Assembly (NCBI RefSeq): GCF_000003815.2
Contig: NC_049979.1
Coordinates: 3,935,248 to 3,999,247 of the forward strand
Length of the DNA: 64,000 nt
DNA from: Branchiostoma floridae
Taxonomy: Eukaryota > Chordata > Leptocardii > Amphioxiformes > Branchiostomatidae
Direction of reading: 5' to 3'
Shown in pieces: positions 32,883 to 45,100 of the stretch (positions within the stretch are counted from its first letter, which is position 1; each line of letters begins with the position of its first letter). The notes beneath the pieces were generated by a model. The model saw only the letters and a program-made list of their open reading frames with translations. It was not told where the DNA came from and did not search any database. A program made the translations under genes and the position numbers.

Positions 32883-35800
32883 GGACCCTACGGATACAAG
32901 TTATCATTTATCATCAACCAGAAGGCAGGAAGGAGGGCTGCTAGCTTATCTAGTAATCTACACTTAACCCTTTATCAGTGCCCAGCTGTCAACTTTTACA
33001 CAGAGAGTCCGCAGACAGGACACAGGACTCACCACCCAGTTGGCACGCTTGCCATCGGGCAGGTTGTCCAGCCAGCTCTGGATGCGGCCGAAGGTCTTGT
33101 TCCCGGGTTTGTCTCCGCCGCCCTGCATGGCCAGGAGGTTATAGTTCAGGGCGATGTCCGCCTCGCGGGTCCCGTTGGAGCTGTAGTACTTCACCACTTG
33201 CCGCACGTTAGCGTCCATCACGTCAGTCAGCAGCAGCCTGAAACAAGATACACAGGGTCACATGAAACATGATACACCAGGTCCCGTTGGAGCTGTAGTA
33301 CTTCACTACCTGTCTCACGTTAGCGTCCATCACGTCAGTCAGAAGCAGCCTGAAACATGATACACAGGGTCACATGAAACATGATACACCAGGTCCCGTT
33401 GGAGCTGTAGTACTTCACTACCTGCCGCACGTTAGCGTCCATCACGTCCGTCAGAAGCAGCCTGAAACATGATACACAGGGTCACATGAAACATGGTATG
33501 TCACAAAAAACATGATATGTCACATGAAACATGTCCCGTTGGAGCAGTAGCACTTCACCACCTGACGAACGTTAGGGTCCACCAGGTCACTCACCAGCAG
33601 CCTAACACATGATACATCACATGACCTAGCCAATGGGTCATTCTACGTGATGAAAGCTGCAGTCTGAAACATGATATACATCCAGTCACATGACCAAGGT
33701 AACAGGACATTCTACATGACGAAAGCTGTTAATGAAACAAACGTTAGCAAATCTTTTGTACTTTTTTGAGTTGGGAGTTAACTACTAGGGTGCTTACATG
33801 AGAATCTTGGGTACTGTCAGGTACATTCTTGATACCCAGTATTTTGGACCTGGACCTAAATGATTTTGACAGTACTGTAACCAGTTAATTGCACAACGGA
33901 TAAACACACACATGTTAACTGCACAGAACCACATAATCCTGTGGTATTGCGGTCCAGCTGGATAACTTTGCTTTGTTGCACTAATCAGTTAATTGCACTT
34001 AATACAATGGCAAAAGGGGTGTGCAATTAAGCAGCCACTACTGTACCATCATCTTTTCTGAATCCTGTGGTTACCTGTAGCTGTCTCCGTCCTTTGCGAA
34101 CTCGTCGAGCGTGGTGCGGAACTCCTGCAGCAGGGTGTGGGTCTCGTCCAGGTTGGTCGTGTAGGGGTGAGACAGGCTATCGTACTGGGGGACACAAAAC
34201 ATTCACAAATGTCACAAAACTTCATAGCTACCAGTACCATACATGTGGTGTAGTGGGTAGAGACCAACCAATGTCTACAGACTACAAAACATTGTAAATA
34301 AATCCCCCCCCCCCCAGTGTTAGGTACACTACTCATCAAACAAGTACAGGAGGAGCAAGATGCAAGGCTTCTTTGATGTAATCAATTAAACTGCAACCAC
34401 AAACTGATCGGCCCTAATGCCCCCTCACATGTAGCGAAAACCAATCGGACGACGACTCTGAGAGCTCTAAATTACGATGAGGCATGACCCTGATGCCGAT
34501 GAAGAAATGGCAGAGTTCCCCCTTCCCGTCAGGGTCATGCCTCCTCGTAATTTAGAGCTCGCAGACTCGTCATCCAATCGATTTTCGCTACACGTGAGGG
34601 GGGTATAATCACAGCTTTAAAGCTGTTTCACTCTGGCTTATAAATACAGACTGGATACAGGCTAATGAGCAAACAGCTTGGCTCTAGAGACATGTCACAC
34701 AAGCAGTTCCTTTCCCCACCTTGCCCGGGTCCCCGGAGTAGTTGGGGTTGGCCGGTTCGTCGGTCAGGGCGGAGTCCTCCACCAGGTACTTGGCGGACGT
34801 CAGGCGGAAGCCGTCGGCCCCCTTCATGGCCCAGAAGCGCAGGGCGTCCTTCACGGCCGCGCGCACGTCGGGGTTGCGGTAGTTCAGGTCAGGCTGCTCT
34901 GGTTGGAAGGTGTGCAGGTACCACTGGTCACGGGCCGCGCTGTAGTTCCAGGCAGAGCCGCCGCTCACACTCAGCTGTAACACGGAAAAGAATAATGAGA
35001 CTCTTTTTACACAACCATTACTTTATTCTCACCAACGTTTCCGTGACCTTCTTCAGGGCAATTTTGATTAGTTCACATTGTACTACAGGACAGGTGGGGC
35101 TGCTTCACATGTTGTCACAAAACGTAATGTATTTACATAGGTACAGACAGCTTTATGCAAAATATTTACAATGCGGTCCCAAATGCAAAGGAGTGTGTTG
35201 GAAAGTTCGAAGAAGTTTAACCCGATTTACTGCACTATGAACAAAAATACTTATTGAAGTTTTTGAACTGTCATTAACAATACTTCTTTGAGGTATTTTG
35301 CCTTTGTGTTTGTTTTAAATTTGACAGTTTTTAGCTTTGTGCCAACCCAGATTGACTGCTGTTGTAGTTGTTACAATGTTGGTGATAATGTGGGTCAATG
35401 GTAATGTCTGCCCTGTAGACTTACCCAGTTGTTAGGAGGGTTTCCACCGACCCCGTCAGCCCAGACATAGTAGTCCTTGTAGGTGTTGTCGGCAGCCTTG
35501 CTGGCAGCACTCTGCACAAACCAGGGGTGGTCCACGCCGGAGTGGTTAGGGTCAAAATCAACCACCAGCTTCAGTCCTGGGGAACAACAACATTCATTTA
35601 TTAGAATTCAATATCATCTCTGCGGAAATGCAGCTTGCGGAAATGCAGCTTGAAGAAAACAAACTTTCCTTTTATATGTTCTAACAAAAAATATTCCCAT
35701 TGAAAATCTCCACATAATACAATATCTGCAAAACTCACACCTAATTAGACTGAGCACAAATGCTGTTTGTGTTTGGGTAGAAAAGCTCCCCTAAATATCT

Positions 35801-38585
35801 CTACACACCATTCACCAACCTTTTATTTCATGGTTGGATTTACATAATTGTGATCTTGCACTGGCTAGCTGCCCAAAGGAACAATCAGCAGAGATGGAGC
35901 AATTACCTATTTACACATAATGACCTAATCATGTGATCTGGGGCCTGGTCTGATATGTTAAAAGCAGGCCTGTATCCAGGGCCCACCCCTCCATTGTGCT
36001 TTTGGGTGGAAACTTGACTGGACGGACAGACAAAAATTTCACCCCTCCCATCCAGGCTTTTAGCTAGGAATTAATTTTAGGGCGTCCAAAGTAATCAGAG
36101 TGATCTGCGGCGCTCGCGGGCGCGAGCATTGTAGGGGGGTCCGGGGGTATCCTCCCCCGGAAAATTTTGAAATCATAACCCTCTGAAATGCTATTTCCTG
36201 CATTTTGAGGTGCATATTTTGTAGAATTCAGCCAAGATTTTTTTGTGTCTGTTACAATATGTTTGCCCTGACTGAGGCTGGGAGGAAAAATTTGGGCGTC
36301 CGTAGTGCGTCTTGCTTAAAAGTATTGCGTCCGATTTCTTATGTTTGTTAGGACAGTGCGTCTAAATGACGCGTTGACGCATGCCTAGCTAAAAGCCTGC
36401 TCCCATCCAAGAAAACTGAACCCTACAAGTAGTACAACATGAAAATGATGACAATGTATCATAATGTAAGCTTAAAACGACAGATTTAACAACAAAATTT
36501 AAACATGGGCTCCCAAATAATGAGTGGGATGGAAAAATCAAAGCTGGAGACAGCTCTGGTTAAAAGTAAGCTTCATTATCATGATTTCTCACCCTTGTCG
36601 TGCAGGGTAGAGACAAGGCTGTCGAAGTCGGCCATCGTCCCGAACGCAGGGTCCACATCGGTGAAGTTGGAGGCGCTGTAGACCGCGCTGATCTGAAGTG
36701 ACTTTACATTCAGATCAGTCAGGTAGTCCGCCTTCTCCTCAATTCCTTAAGGGCAAAAGAAATAAAACTGTTATTTACGAAGAAGTCTCCTTAAATAATT
36801 CTCTTTTCAACATAAGATAGTAGGCAAAAATTCATTGCAGTTGTTTGTAGTTATCTCTGCAAGCTGTATCTCCTGTTACTTCCATCAAAATACTTTCAAG
36901 AAAAAACATATCCTGCAGCTCAGGATAATATTGTTAATGCCATTCTCCATATGGTACAGAATCTGATGTTATTTTCATCTCCCCAACAAGTGAGGAATGC
37001 ATTGCACTTGTGCTATGGTATATCTATCTGTTAATAAGGTAATCTACAGAAATGTAATCTAGCCGTTTTACAGAATCTTTACAAGGGCATCATGATCTTA
37101 ACATATGACTGGAGAGTGCTGCATATTTAGATGAGTAGCAGTGTTTAGCTGAAGACAACTTACCACACCCACTAAATAAAGCACTTATTCAAAACTTACC
37201 CAAGCTCAATCAAAACTCACATGACTCCAAGCCATTAGATCTTGTTGGCAAATGCAAATGCCCAAGCATTGTTTTCTGTCCATTTTACATGATCTAGTCA
37301 CCAGCTGGCCATATGACCTAAACTGGTGACTGAAAACACACAACACCCAACCGTCGTCTCTGCGGCTAGGCTCAGACTTGTTTTGGGCACATTTCTAGGA
37401 ATTTTTGTCGGGCTTTCTTTTGTGCCAGGGCAGCCAGGGTTTCTTTTTCTGTCACCCAGGCTATAAAAAAAAACATAACAAAGTACAAAGCCCGGCAAAA
37501 GCGGTTAAAAGGGGAGCAAAAACCCAACCGGAGCCTAACCTCTGCTTGGAGAGTGGCCCGGGGGTGTGGGAATCTGTACACATCTGTCCGGTCCATCCGG
37601 CTGACGCAATCTGCGGCCAACACACCACAAACTTGCAGGAAACCGGACATATACTTTCAGCTCCTACCCGCAAAACAAAACCCCTCCGTTTTCCATAAAG
37701 CTTGCCCTATTGACTTTTTTGTTGCTTACTTCATATTCCCCAGTCGTACGTTAGAAAACGTGTCCCAAATGCTAATTTAAGATGTAAATTTAAGGGTAAT
37801 TATTTGCAGGCTGCCTGCAGCAGAAATTCCGCACTGGGGCCAAAACTGGGGGTTCCAACGTCAACAGGGCGGGCCTATCATCTTGCAAAATAATATAATT
37901 TCAAGCAGCTAGAATAAAACCTACACAGAAATTATTCGTCTTCGTAGAAGAATGAAGACGTAATCGTTATGAGAATGAAAAGGAAGAGTTTATAAAGTGA
38001 TCCCTTTGCTGGCAAAAGGGGAGAAAACGAAGTTTGGTCACCTCAGGCAAAAATTTTAGCCCTCGCACGGGCCGGGGGGAAAACATCCTTACAGCGGGCT
38101 GACTGTTCTGGCCGACTATTTACCAAACTTTTGCCGATTTTTTCCCTCTCCATACCCCCTAGACAAAGCCTGTTAGATGCTAGAGTACACATACCCTTCA
38201 GATCTCCGACACCGTTCCCGTCCGAGTCCTTGAATGAGCGGGTGAAGACGCGCAGGAAGCCGCCGTGCTCCCACCACTCCAGCTCGGGGCGCGGCGCGCA
38301 CCGCGGGGCCGTCACGATGATCACGATGGCGCCAACCAGCATGGCGATCCAGGCCAGCCAGAACAGCACCAGCAGCGTCCAGCGGAGGTACACCCAGAAC
38401 GGCTCCGAGGACACCTTCAGGAGCTCCTCCTTCCCCATCCCGGCGAACGGCGCCAGCTTGGGCTCCACCTCGTCGGCCTCCAGCCCGCCATCGGCCGCCT
38501 TGCCGTCCTCGGGACTCCCGTTCTCCGGCTTGTTCAGCTTCTCGGCCGCGCCCTGCTCAGCCTTGTCCAGGTCGTTTGCGCTCAT
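29958..38585 (-). CDS. SLC3A2: Heavy chain of heteromeric amino acid transporter (SLC3 family, 4F2hc-like)
   Basis: Ten exons in transcript order: 38195-38585, 36593-36745, 35425-35576, 34720-34974, 34075-34184, 33033-33237, 32435-32557, 31669-31788, 30456-30702, 29958-30037; 1836 nt, 611 aa, all phases fit. It is a type II membrane glycoprotein: acidic cytosolic N-terminus, [18 protein letters not shown], one membrane helix, then APRC, whose Cys in the family forms the disulfide to the SLC7 light chain. The ectodomain is a GH13-like barrel ([75 protein letters not shown]). The nucleophile Asp of DGFxxD is Thr here and the other two acidic positions look altered, so it is not an enzyme. The body resembles rBAT (SLC3A1), but the helix region and short C-terminus are 4F2hc-like; it may represent both. 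Confidence 0.93.
30222..30366. repeat. Compound microsatellite (GT)n (TA)n (AC)n
   Basis: GT dinucleotides at ~30222-30242, a long TA run at ~30292-30335 and AC at ~30348-30366. The flanks make an inverted repeat able to form a cruciform. It lies in the last intron of the SLC3 gene. Confidence 0.9.
30847..31261. mobile_element. hAT-like non-autonomous transposon, 8-bp TSD
   Basis: A 415-bp element with ends TAGGGCTGTGTACCTAAA and TTTAGGTACACAGCCCTA. Target duplication CACATAAT at 30839-30846 and 31262-31269. Subterminal words GGTACAGGTAC and GGTCCGGACCTG repeat at both sides. No ORF. Confidence 0.85.
31855..31918. repeat. Partial extra copy of SLC3 exon 8 acceptor edge
   Basis: GGGGCTCGTGCTCACTACATTCACCTG and the following ATACAGGTCAACTTTTTACTCCAG repeat 31765-31830, the 5' edge of exon 8 and its intron. 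It retains an AG acceptor on the minus strand. Confidence 0.8.
32604..32674. repeat. Partial extra copy of SLC3 exon 7 acceptor edge
   Basis: AGGTCAGGTTAGCAGCGCGGGCGTACAGGC, then GGGCTGCTCTCACTTGCATTTGTAACA, is a diverged copy of 32500-32570, the 5' part of exon 7 with its splice acceptor. Confidence 0.8.
33169..33610. repeat. Exon 6 acceptor edge of SLC3 plus three extra copies
   Basis: The first 69 nt of exon 6 and ~43 nt of intron (33169-33280) recur at 33281-33392 and 33393-33504 with an exact 112-bp period, and more loosely from 33533. Each copy retains the TTTCAG acceptor on the minus strand; copies 1 and 2 could still encode [12 protein letters not shown]. Confidence 0.9.
34419..34603. 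mobile_element. Foldback MITE with ~85-bp terminal inverted repeats
   Basis: CCCCCTCACATGTAGCGAAAA, AGAGCTCTAAATTACGA and AGGCATGACCCTGA at the left are mirrored by TCAGGGTCATGCCT, TCGTAATTTAGAGCT and TTTTCGCTACACGTGAGGGGG at the right. Fourth intron of SLC3. Confidence 0.85.
36053..36399. mobile_element. hAT-like non-autonomous transposon, CAGGCTTTTAGCTAGG ends
   Basis: A 347-bp element bounded by CAGGCTTTTAGCTAGG and CCTAGCTAAAAGCCTG. Target duplication CTCCCATC on both sides (36045-36052, 36400-36407). A fragment related to its interior lies at 45778-45940. Confidence 0.88.
37359..37556. mobile_element. MITE-like element ending CCTAACCTCTGCTTGGAGAG
   Basis: The right end matches the family at 57111-57284; the left end is decayed (CTCTGCGGCTAGGCTC). 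The centre has the same TTTTTGTCGGGCTTTCTTTTGTGCC / inverse pair. First intron of SLC3. Confidence 0.55.
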
Positions 38586-39190
38586 GGTGAAGAAATCGAG
38601 ATAAAATACACCTTATTTTGACCAAAAAGCACCTTTGCTGACCAAAAAGTACACCCTTTTTGACCCAAAAGTGGCGCGCACCTCTCCCAACTTTGTCTGC
38701 CTCCAAATGAATAAATCCTAGGGCGGGTGATGTCAGTCACGTGATCTTCATTAAGACTCATTCCCAGGATCACGATAATGGTGCCGTGCGCTATATTGAC
38801 TACTAAGCGATTTCTAAACGCCAAACACACGCTATATGCGGCTAGATAGTTCATATGTATCTCAAAGGCCTGTAAATGTTTTAATAATTCGTGTTTTATG
38901 AGAGATTTGGTTGTCATACTTTTTCACCACCCTGGGAGCAAGACGACCCCCTCGCCTCGTTCTGGCATTTGGCTTGTGGACTGCACTAAGGACCGCAGTG
39001 GGGAGGGCGAGCTGAGATTTCTACACGGTAAAATATATATTCTGTCAATATAACAGCATTGCAGTGGCAATATTTTATTTATTATACCTCTCCAGTTGAC
39101 TCTCTGTGCCAAGTTTTAAGTGATATTCCTGTTTTTTCCCCCAGAGTGGTTACGAGTGGATTGCATCACATATCGGTGCATAGATCCGCC
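38586..39190. promoter_or_regulatory. Shared head-to-head promoter region of SLC3 and BRF1
   Basis: 605 bp separates the two start codons on opposite strands. It contains GTCACGTGAT (38736-38745), a good E-box of the CLEAR/USF kind, and near the BRF1 side a strong pyrimidine-AG (TTTTTTCCCCCAG, 39133-39145) that may be the acceptor of a BRF1 5' UTR intron. Shared regulation is inferred from layout only. Confidence 0.55.
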
Positions 39191-42100
39191 ATGTCGAGCG
39201 GAGGGGTGTGTAAAAACTGCGGCTGTAGCGACATTGACTTTGACCAGGCCAGGGGGGATGCCGTCTGCACGGGCTGCGGGTCCGTCTTGGAGGACAACAT
39301 CATCGTCTCAGAAGTCACCTTCGCCGAGTCTGGCGACAGGACGTCTGTCATCGGGCAGTTTGTGTCAGCCGACGGTAAGTGCTCGGATAAAAGGCATATT
39401 TGAGCTTTTGCGAGGGTGTTTCATAGCTTTATGTACGGCTAAAATTATATTAAAACAACAAGGATGTTGTAAAAGGTTGACAAATGAATTTGTGATGATA
39501 TGGTCGAAGTGATTTGAGTGGGATTCGAACCATGATATTTTTGCCAAGATGGCGGAGGTTGGGTTTTACAGCCTTACCATGTGAGCCACGGGGCCGGCAG
39601 CTCATTTGCATATTGCAGGTAGAGGGTAGTTCGGGTGCAATGCCTAACTCTACACTACAGTGCGCTGTGCAATGTTCTGCTTCATGGTATACAGGCAATA
39701 GTAATCATTAGATAACAAATACCGAAGAGTAAAATTAGGCAAATCTATTTTCTTACTTGTCCAGTAATACCATTTGTCATGTTAATTGTTATCTGTAACA
39801 TTATGTGCCATTTGTGGTTTGGTTCTTTGGGTGTGTATGTGTGGACAGCATTGTTAGTTTGTTTTACTGTGAACCACATTAGTCGTGTTAGTGTACAGCT
39901 TACGCTATAATCTTCTTCGTGGAGTCGAACATGAATTAAATACAAATACATACATACATACATGTTCATACTTGATTTTAACAATATGCAAATACAAATG
40001 ATAAACTTTAAAACTTATATGTACAACCAAGGACGTTCTATCAACAACAATGAATGAAAAAAAAAAACATACTTATTGTAGTAAACAGGATGACCTGATA
40101 AGCTGTTGATGGATCCTTAATGATAAATATGATGAATATTTGTTAGGGGTTGGGGAGAATTGAAGGTGAAGTTTGATAATTTTTTTTTATAATGGGCCCC
40201 CTGGCATATGTCTTTGGGACTGCAGCAGAACTTCCAGTTTTGATGTCTCATGTTCTGAACATGCTATGGTCATGATTTTTGAGTGATAGATGGAAAAAAA
40301 CCTCAGTTTAGATCTTGACATCCTGTCACAAGTTATTTTCAAGTACAAGAACAGGGCTGGTTGAGTTTTTCTGGGAGACAAAATCTGCAAGGGTAACCTT
40401 AGTAGTTGTATCCACTTGAATCTATTACAGCTGCAAGTCTCTTTTGTCCTGTTTGCAGCATGAGACTCAGTAGCTATGATACTTGTAATAGGTTTGGATA
40501 CCAGGTAATCTCCAAGCAGATCCTATGGTGCCATAAGATAGTATCAAAGCTGGTCAAGAGTATAGCCGGCCAAAGGGAGTCAAATAGGAACCGGAGGGTG
40601 AGTTTGATACTATATATTATGCCACCATGGATCTGGTTGGAGATTAGATACCAGGCTCTTATGGTATGACTGTGAGAGAAAGTTCCATAATGGTTGCCTG
40701 TGTTCCCAGATGGCAAGGGAAACGCTGGCATGGTGCGAGGGTTCCACCATGGGTTCGGAAAGGAGTCCAGAGCGATCACGTTACAGAATGGTAAGTCACA
40801 TAATTCTCATGTCTTCTGCTTCCTAACCCCGTAAGCATTACAAATTTGATGGGAAATGGTTGCTTCAGCAGGTAGAGTCTTTCTGATCCAATGATTTTTC
40901 TTAACAAATAGCTAGGGAACCAATTGATGTAAGGTTTGTTTGTTTGAACCTTTGTTTATTCCTGAAAGCTCCAATTGGCCGCTTTTAAATTTCATTGAGG
41001 TCATGAGGGAAGAGGCAAGGGTCAGACAAAGTATATACAGTACAGTTATTAGGTGCAGTGATGCTGTGTTAGATGTCCATCGCTCTACGGTGGCGTCTCA
41101 GATGCGATCGTAGCCCGAATGCCGAGGCGCATGTTCGTCTGCATATCGGGCACACGACGGCGGTGCTGGGGTTGGGTCTTCTCTCCTTTGCAGTGATGCT
41201 GGTGAAAGCAAAAAGGAAAACATTTTTATTATCATGTCCACCGCAGGTAAGAGGAAGATCACGCAGCTGGGGCACCAGCTGAAGCTGAACCAGCACTGCC
41301 TGGACACAGCCTTCAACTTCTTCAAGATGGCCGTCAACAAGAAGCTGACGCGGGGGCGCAAGACGAACCACGTGGTGGCGGCGTGCCTGTACCTGGTCTG
41401 CAGAACGGAGGGGACGCCCCGTATCCTTCAGGAAACACTACTGTAGTTTCCATGTAGATGTGTGACTCTGGCTGGCCTGCCCATGTCAGGTGCACAGTTT
41501 AGAGAGAATCACTTGTGTCCATGTTGTAGAACGGAGGGGAATCGGGAAGGAACTTCTGTTGTAGTTTCCACGTAGATGTGTAACTCCAGCTTGTTTGACA
41601 CAGTCATTTCTATTTTCTAGTATTAACCTGGTTTCCATGATAGCCTGAGTAGAGACAGCCCCTTTTGTCCATGTAGAATTTAGCTGCTCAGAGCCCTCCA
41701 GATATAGAAGAACTTTATTGCACGACAATTGTACTTGGTACAATGTATGGCAATGACTATTACACAAAGTACAAAATAGGTGTATATATTGGACAGCCAA
41801 GGAAGTCTGTGTTACGCAGTCTTCCACTTCTAGTAATTGTCTGTGGAGCCGGGAGACTCTGACTGCTGTGAGCACGCTGCTGGCGTCTTTTAGTACGAGT
41901 TTGTTTCATTGAAGGATTCCCAATAAAGGCTTGACTCGCTGTGCTGTTAGCTACCCAATGCCAGTAGAGCAATCCAATCTGAATAAAATCCAGATAACAG
42001 TCTGTGTCTAGGAAAGAAGGTTGGAAGGCATTACATCTCAAGTTCCTCTTTAAAAAAATGAAGAATTATTACACTGGCTGTTGTCATTCTTTTCGATGCA

Positions 42101-45100
42101 GTTTGCAATTATTGCATATAACTCAAAATTTTGTGTCTGACAGATGTGAGAAAACTTCCCTTTCCTGAACTTTTTGGTGTTTATGATAAGATGACACAGG
42201 ATCTAGACATTGACATTGGATTGATGCACGCTATATTACCTGGAATGGAGTCCCCCCATGATGGATAAGCCCTGCCCTGACTTGTGACACATAGTGATGG
42301 ATAACTCCCATGGAGGCTTACTCTGCGCAATGACATCAAAGTGGCTTATTGCTGACGGAGCTGGATATACCGTGACTTTGATGTCAGGGCTATAAGATAT
42401 GCTTCAATATTGCATGCACTACATTTTGGGTATGATGTCTGTGCATAAAAGCTGATTCGTCGATGTGAGCGATTCTGTGCCCGAAGATCTCTGTCTCCGC
42501 TGTCTCTTCCGGTCACGTCGGGACAAGGTACTCAATTTGTAGTTCATGCCAGGTCATACACGATTCTTCTCTGGTTTAGAAATTACAATATTATATTATA
42601 TAAAACTGAGTCTGAGGGGAAGTCTGTACCTTGGTAAACACAGTTTCAGGGAGTGGATATGGTCAGATTCAAGTTTTCCACTTAGCACTTTGTTTTCATC
42701 TTATCCTCTTCCTAAATTTTTACTAAAATTTCTGAGAACACTCGGAAAATGAATTGATGACTAACAGCTTTTAGTTTAAGCCTTCTGGAAGATTAAGGTA
42801 TCCTTATCAAGAATCTAAAAGTGATTTTCTGACCAAACAGTTTATTCCATACTCTCATGTTACACACTCATACACACAGAACACAGTGGACTACACCTTC
42901 TTAAGTCCAAGAATGCACAAATCAGATGTGTATGTCATTGTCCAAAAGCATCAGATTCCCTCCAAAGATATTATCTTGAGACCGAGACAAGATGGGAAAG
43001 TGTCTGCCCCGGGTTACTGGTGAGAGAGACGGGTATGGACCAGTTATTGATCCAGAGTGACGGCCAATGTCATCCCAACTATGATCAATACCCTCCAATT
43101 ACCCGCCTGGCAGCGGCATTGTGCAGCGTTATTACTTAAGTGGTGGATAAAAAAGTCACCCCATCAAGTGGAATGAGCAAGATAAACTTTATTCATCTGA
43201 GGACTCTAACCAGCTGAAAAATATTTTTCCCTTAATGCCTATTGATGGAAAAGTTAGCAAACTTAAACCAAAGTATACAAATTTAGTTCCAAGCCAGTGT
43301 TTGGGTGTAGGGTATTGAAATGTGGTTGTAACATACTACTATTACATGCATATTTACACACTGATATTTGTGTGAAGGTCTGAAAAGTTTCCATCATATG
43401 TAGGAAAAGTTTGTCAAATGACAGTCACAGGCTCTTGCATAGAATCGACTAGGTTGCTTCTGTCTGTTTGAATGTAAGAACCAACAAATTACATTGATAT
43501 GGCCTCAGGTAAGAGACACAAGCCCCCAGCTGGTAGGCTGTAAAACTTGAAACTGAGTGACGCGGACGTCCCCACAATTTATATACGTTAGACCAGCCGC
43601 ACTGAAGTCATGAGTTATGATGGTATCTGCTGGAGACTCGATAAGCGATCGCGGCAATCAGATTAGCGTGAGAAATACGGGACCCCGGGCCCGGGGGCTC
43701 CTCTCACCATATGGTGCACCTTGGTACTGGGAACGACTAGTTCGGAAGTGTTCCTACATCAGCACAGTGTTTCCCTGTTCATGCTAGTGAAAACGCTGAT
43801 GGGTCGTTAGCAATGTCGTTAGATTTGGATTCAGGCAACGATTTACGAGCTGCTTGTTTGTTTGTTTGAACCTTTGTTTATTCATGAAAGCTCAAATCGT
43901 CCTGCAAGCCGCTTGACAAGTTTAAGTATACAGGATTGAAGTCCTGATAAATCAATAAACATATACTATTCACAAGGAGCTATTATCAGATCCTTTGTCC
44001 TAATAAATGCTAGTAAACATAATAATGATAAATCCATGATGGCTCAAAGCTGTGGGATCGATCATGTTGGAAACACTTTGTGACAAAGATTTTTCATCTA
44101 AAAGTAAAACACTCCATATGAATGATGAGACCGCTGTGGATGGTACCATATTCCAGCGGGGTGTACTAATCAATGCGAGTGGAAACCGGGGCATGCAGTC
44201 GTGGTACTTTGCCTGATTAGATTTGGAGGTGGGACCAGCGGGAGGCACTCATCACTTGATTAAATCTGGGCCCAGGGAAGCAGCCCACTGAAGAGGGTCT
44301 GCATGCTCTTTTACGTAAGGCGTATAGGCAACCTATTTTATTTCCTGTAATTCGTAGGGAAAACCATCTTATGTACGTAATTCGTAGCGAGGCGACCAAA
44401 TTTAGCGTAATTGCCTTCTTTGATTTAGCGTAATACGTAGGAGGTTCTTCTGAATTCAGCGTAAATCGTTGTCGGGACCCCCCATGCAGACCCTCACTGA
44501 AGTGTTCCCAGGGAAACAGTTTGCCCGCTGGAGTTTTCCCAGGCTTTCAGGCATATTTGTTTCCCGATGCTGAGTTGCTAACAATAGTAACATCCCCTTT
44601 AATCTCTCCCAGTGCACCTGACTGTCAGTACCTCATGTGCTACACATAACTCACTCTAAAATCCACAGTGTCTTAGGTAGCTTTGAAAATTCAATTCTTA
44701 TCCACTTTACACAACGATATGGGGTTGTCATATCACAGGGGTTAAATAAAAAATAAATGAAATGGGTTTCAAGGTTTTTGCATCACTGAAAGCAGCAATT
44801 CTGGTAGAATTTGAATGTTGACTTGTATAGTGGAGTAAAAAAAATATCACAGCATTTCACCTGAAATGTTAGGAAGTATCGTATCCAGTTGTTGATCTTG
44901 AATTATCTATAGATATTGATATAGCATCACAGATGGATCTCATCATCATCATCATCATCATCGGCATTCGCTCGTGACCGAGCATTGAAGTTCATGTCAG
45001 GCAAACCTCAGTTGCTGCTTGTGGGTGACATTGTCTCATGTGGCTACTCAAGCCCAGGGTAGTACGGAAGAGTCTGGAACACTTTGTGCAGGGGTGGGTG

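Noticed and set aside
34665-35240. 191-aa plus-strand ORF
   Set aside because: Arg/Ser/Pro-rich antisense of SLC3 exon 4 in GC-rich codons.
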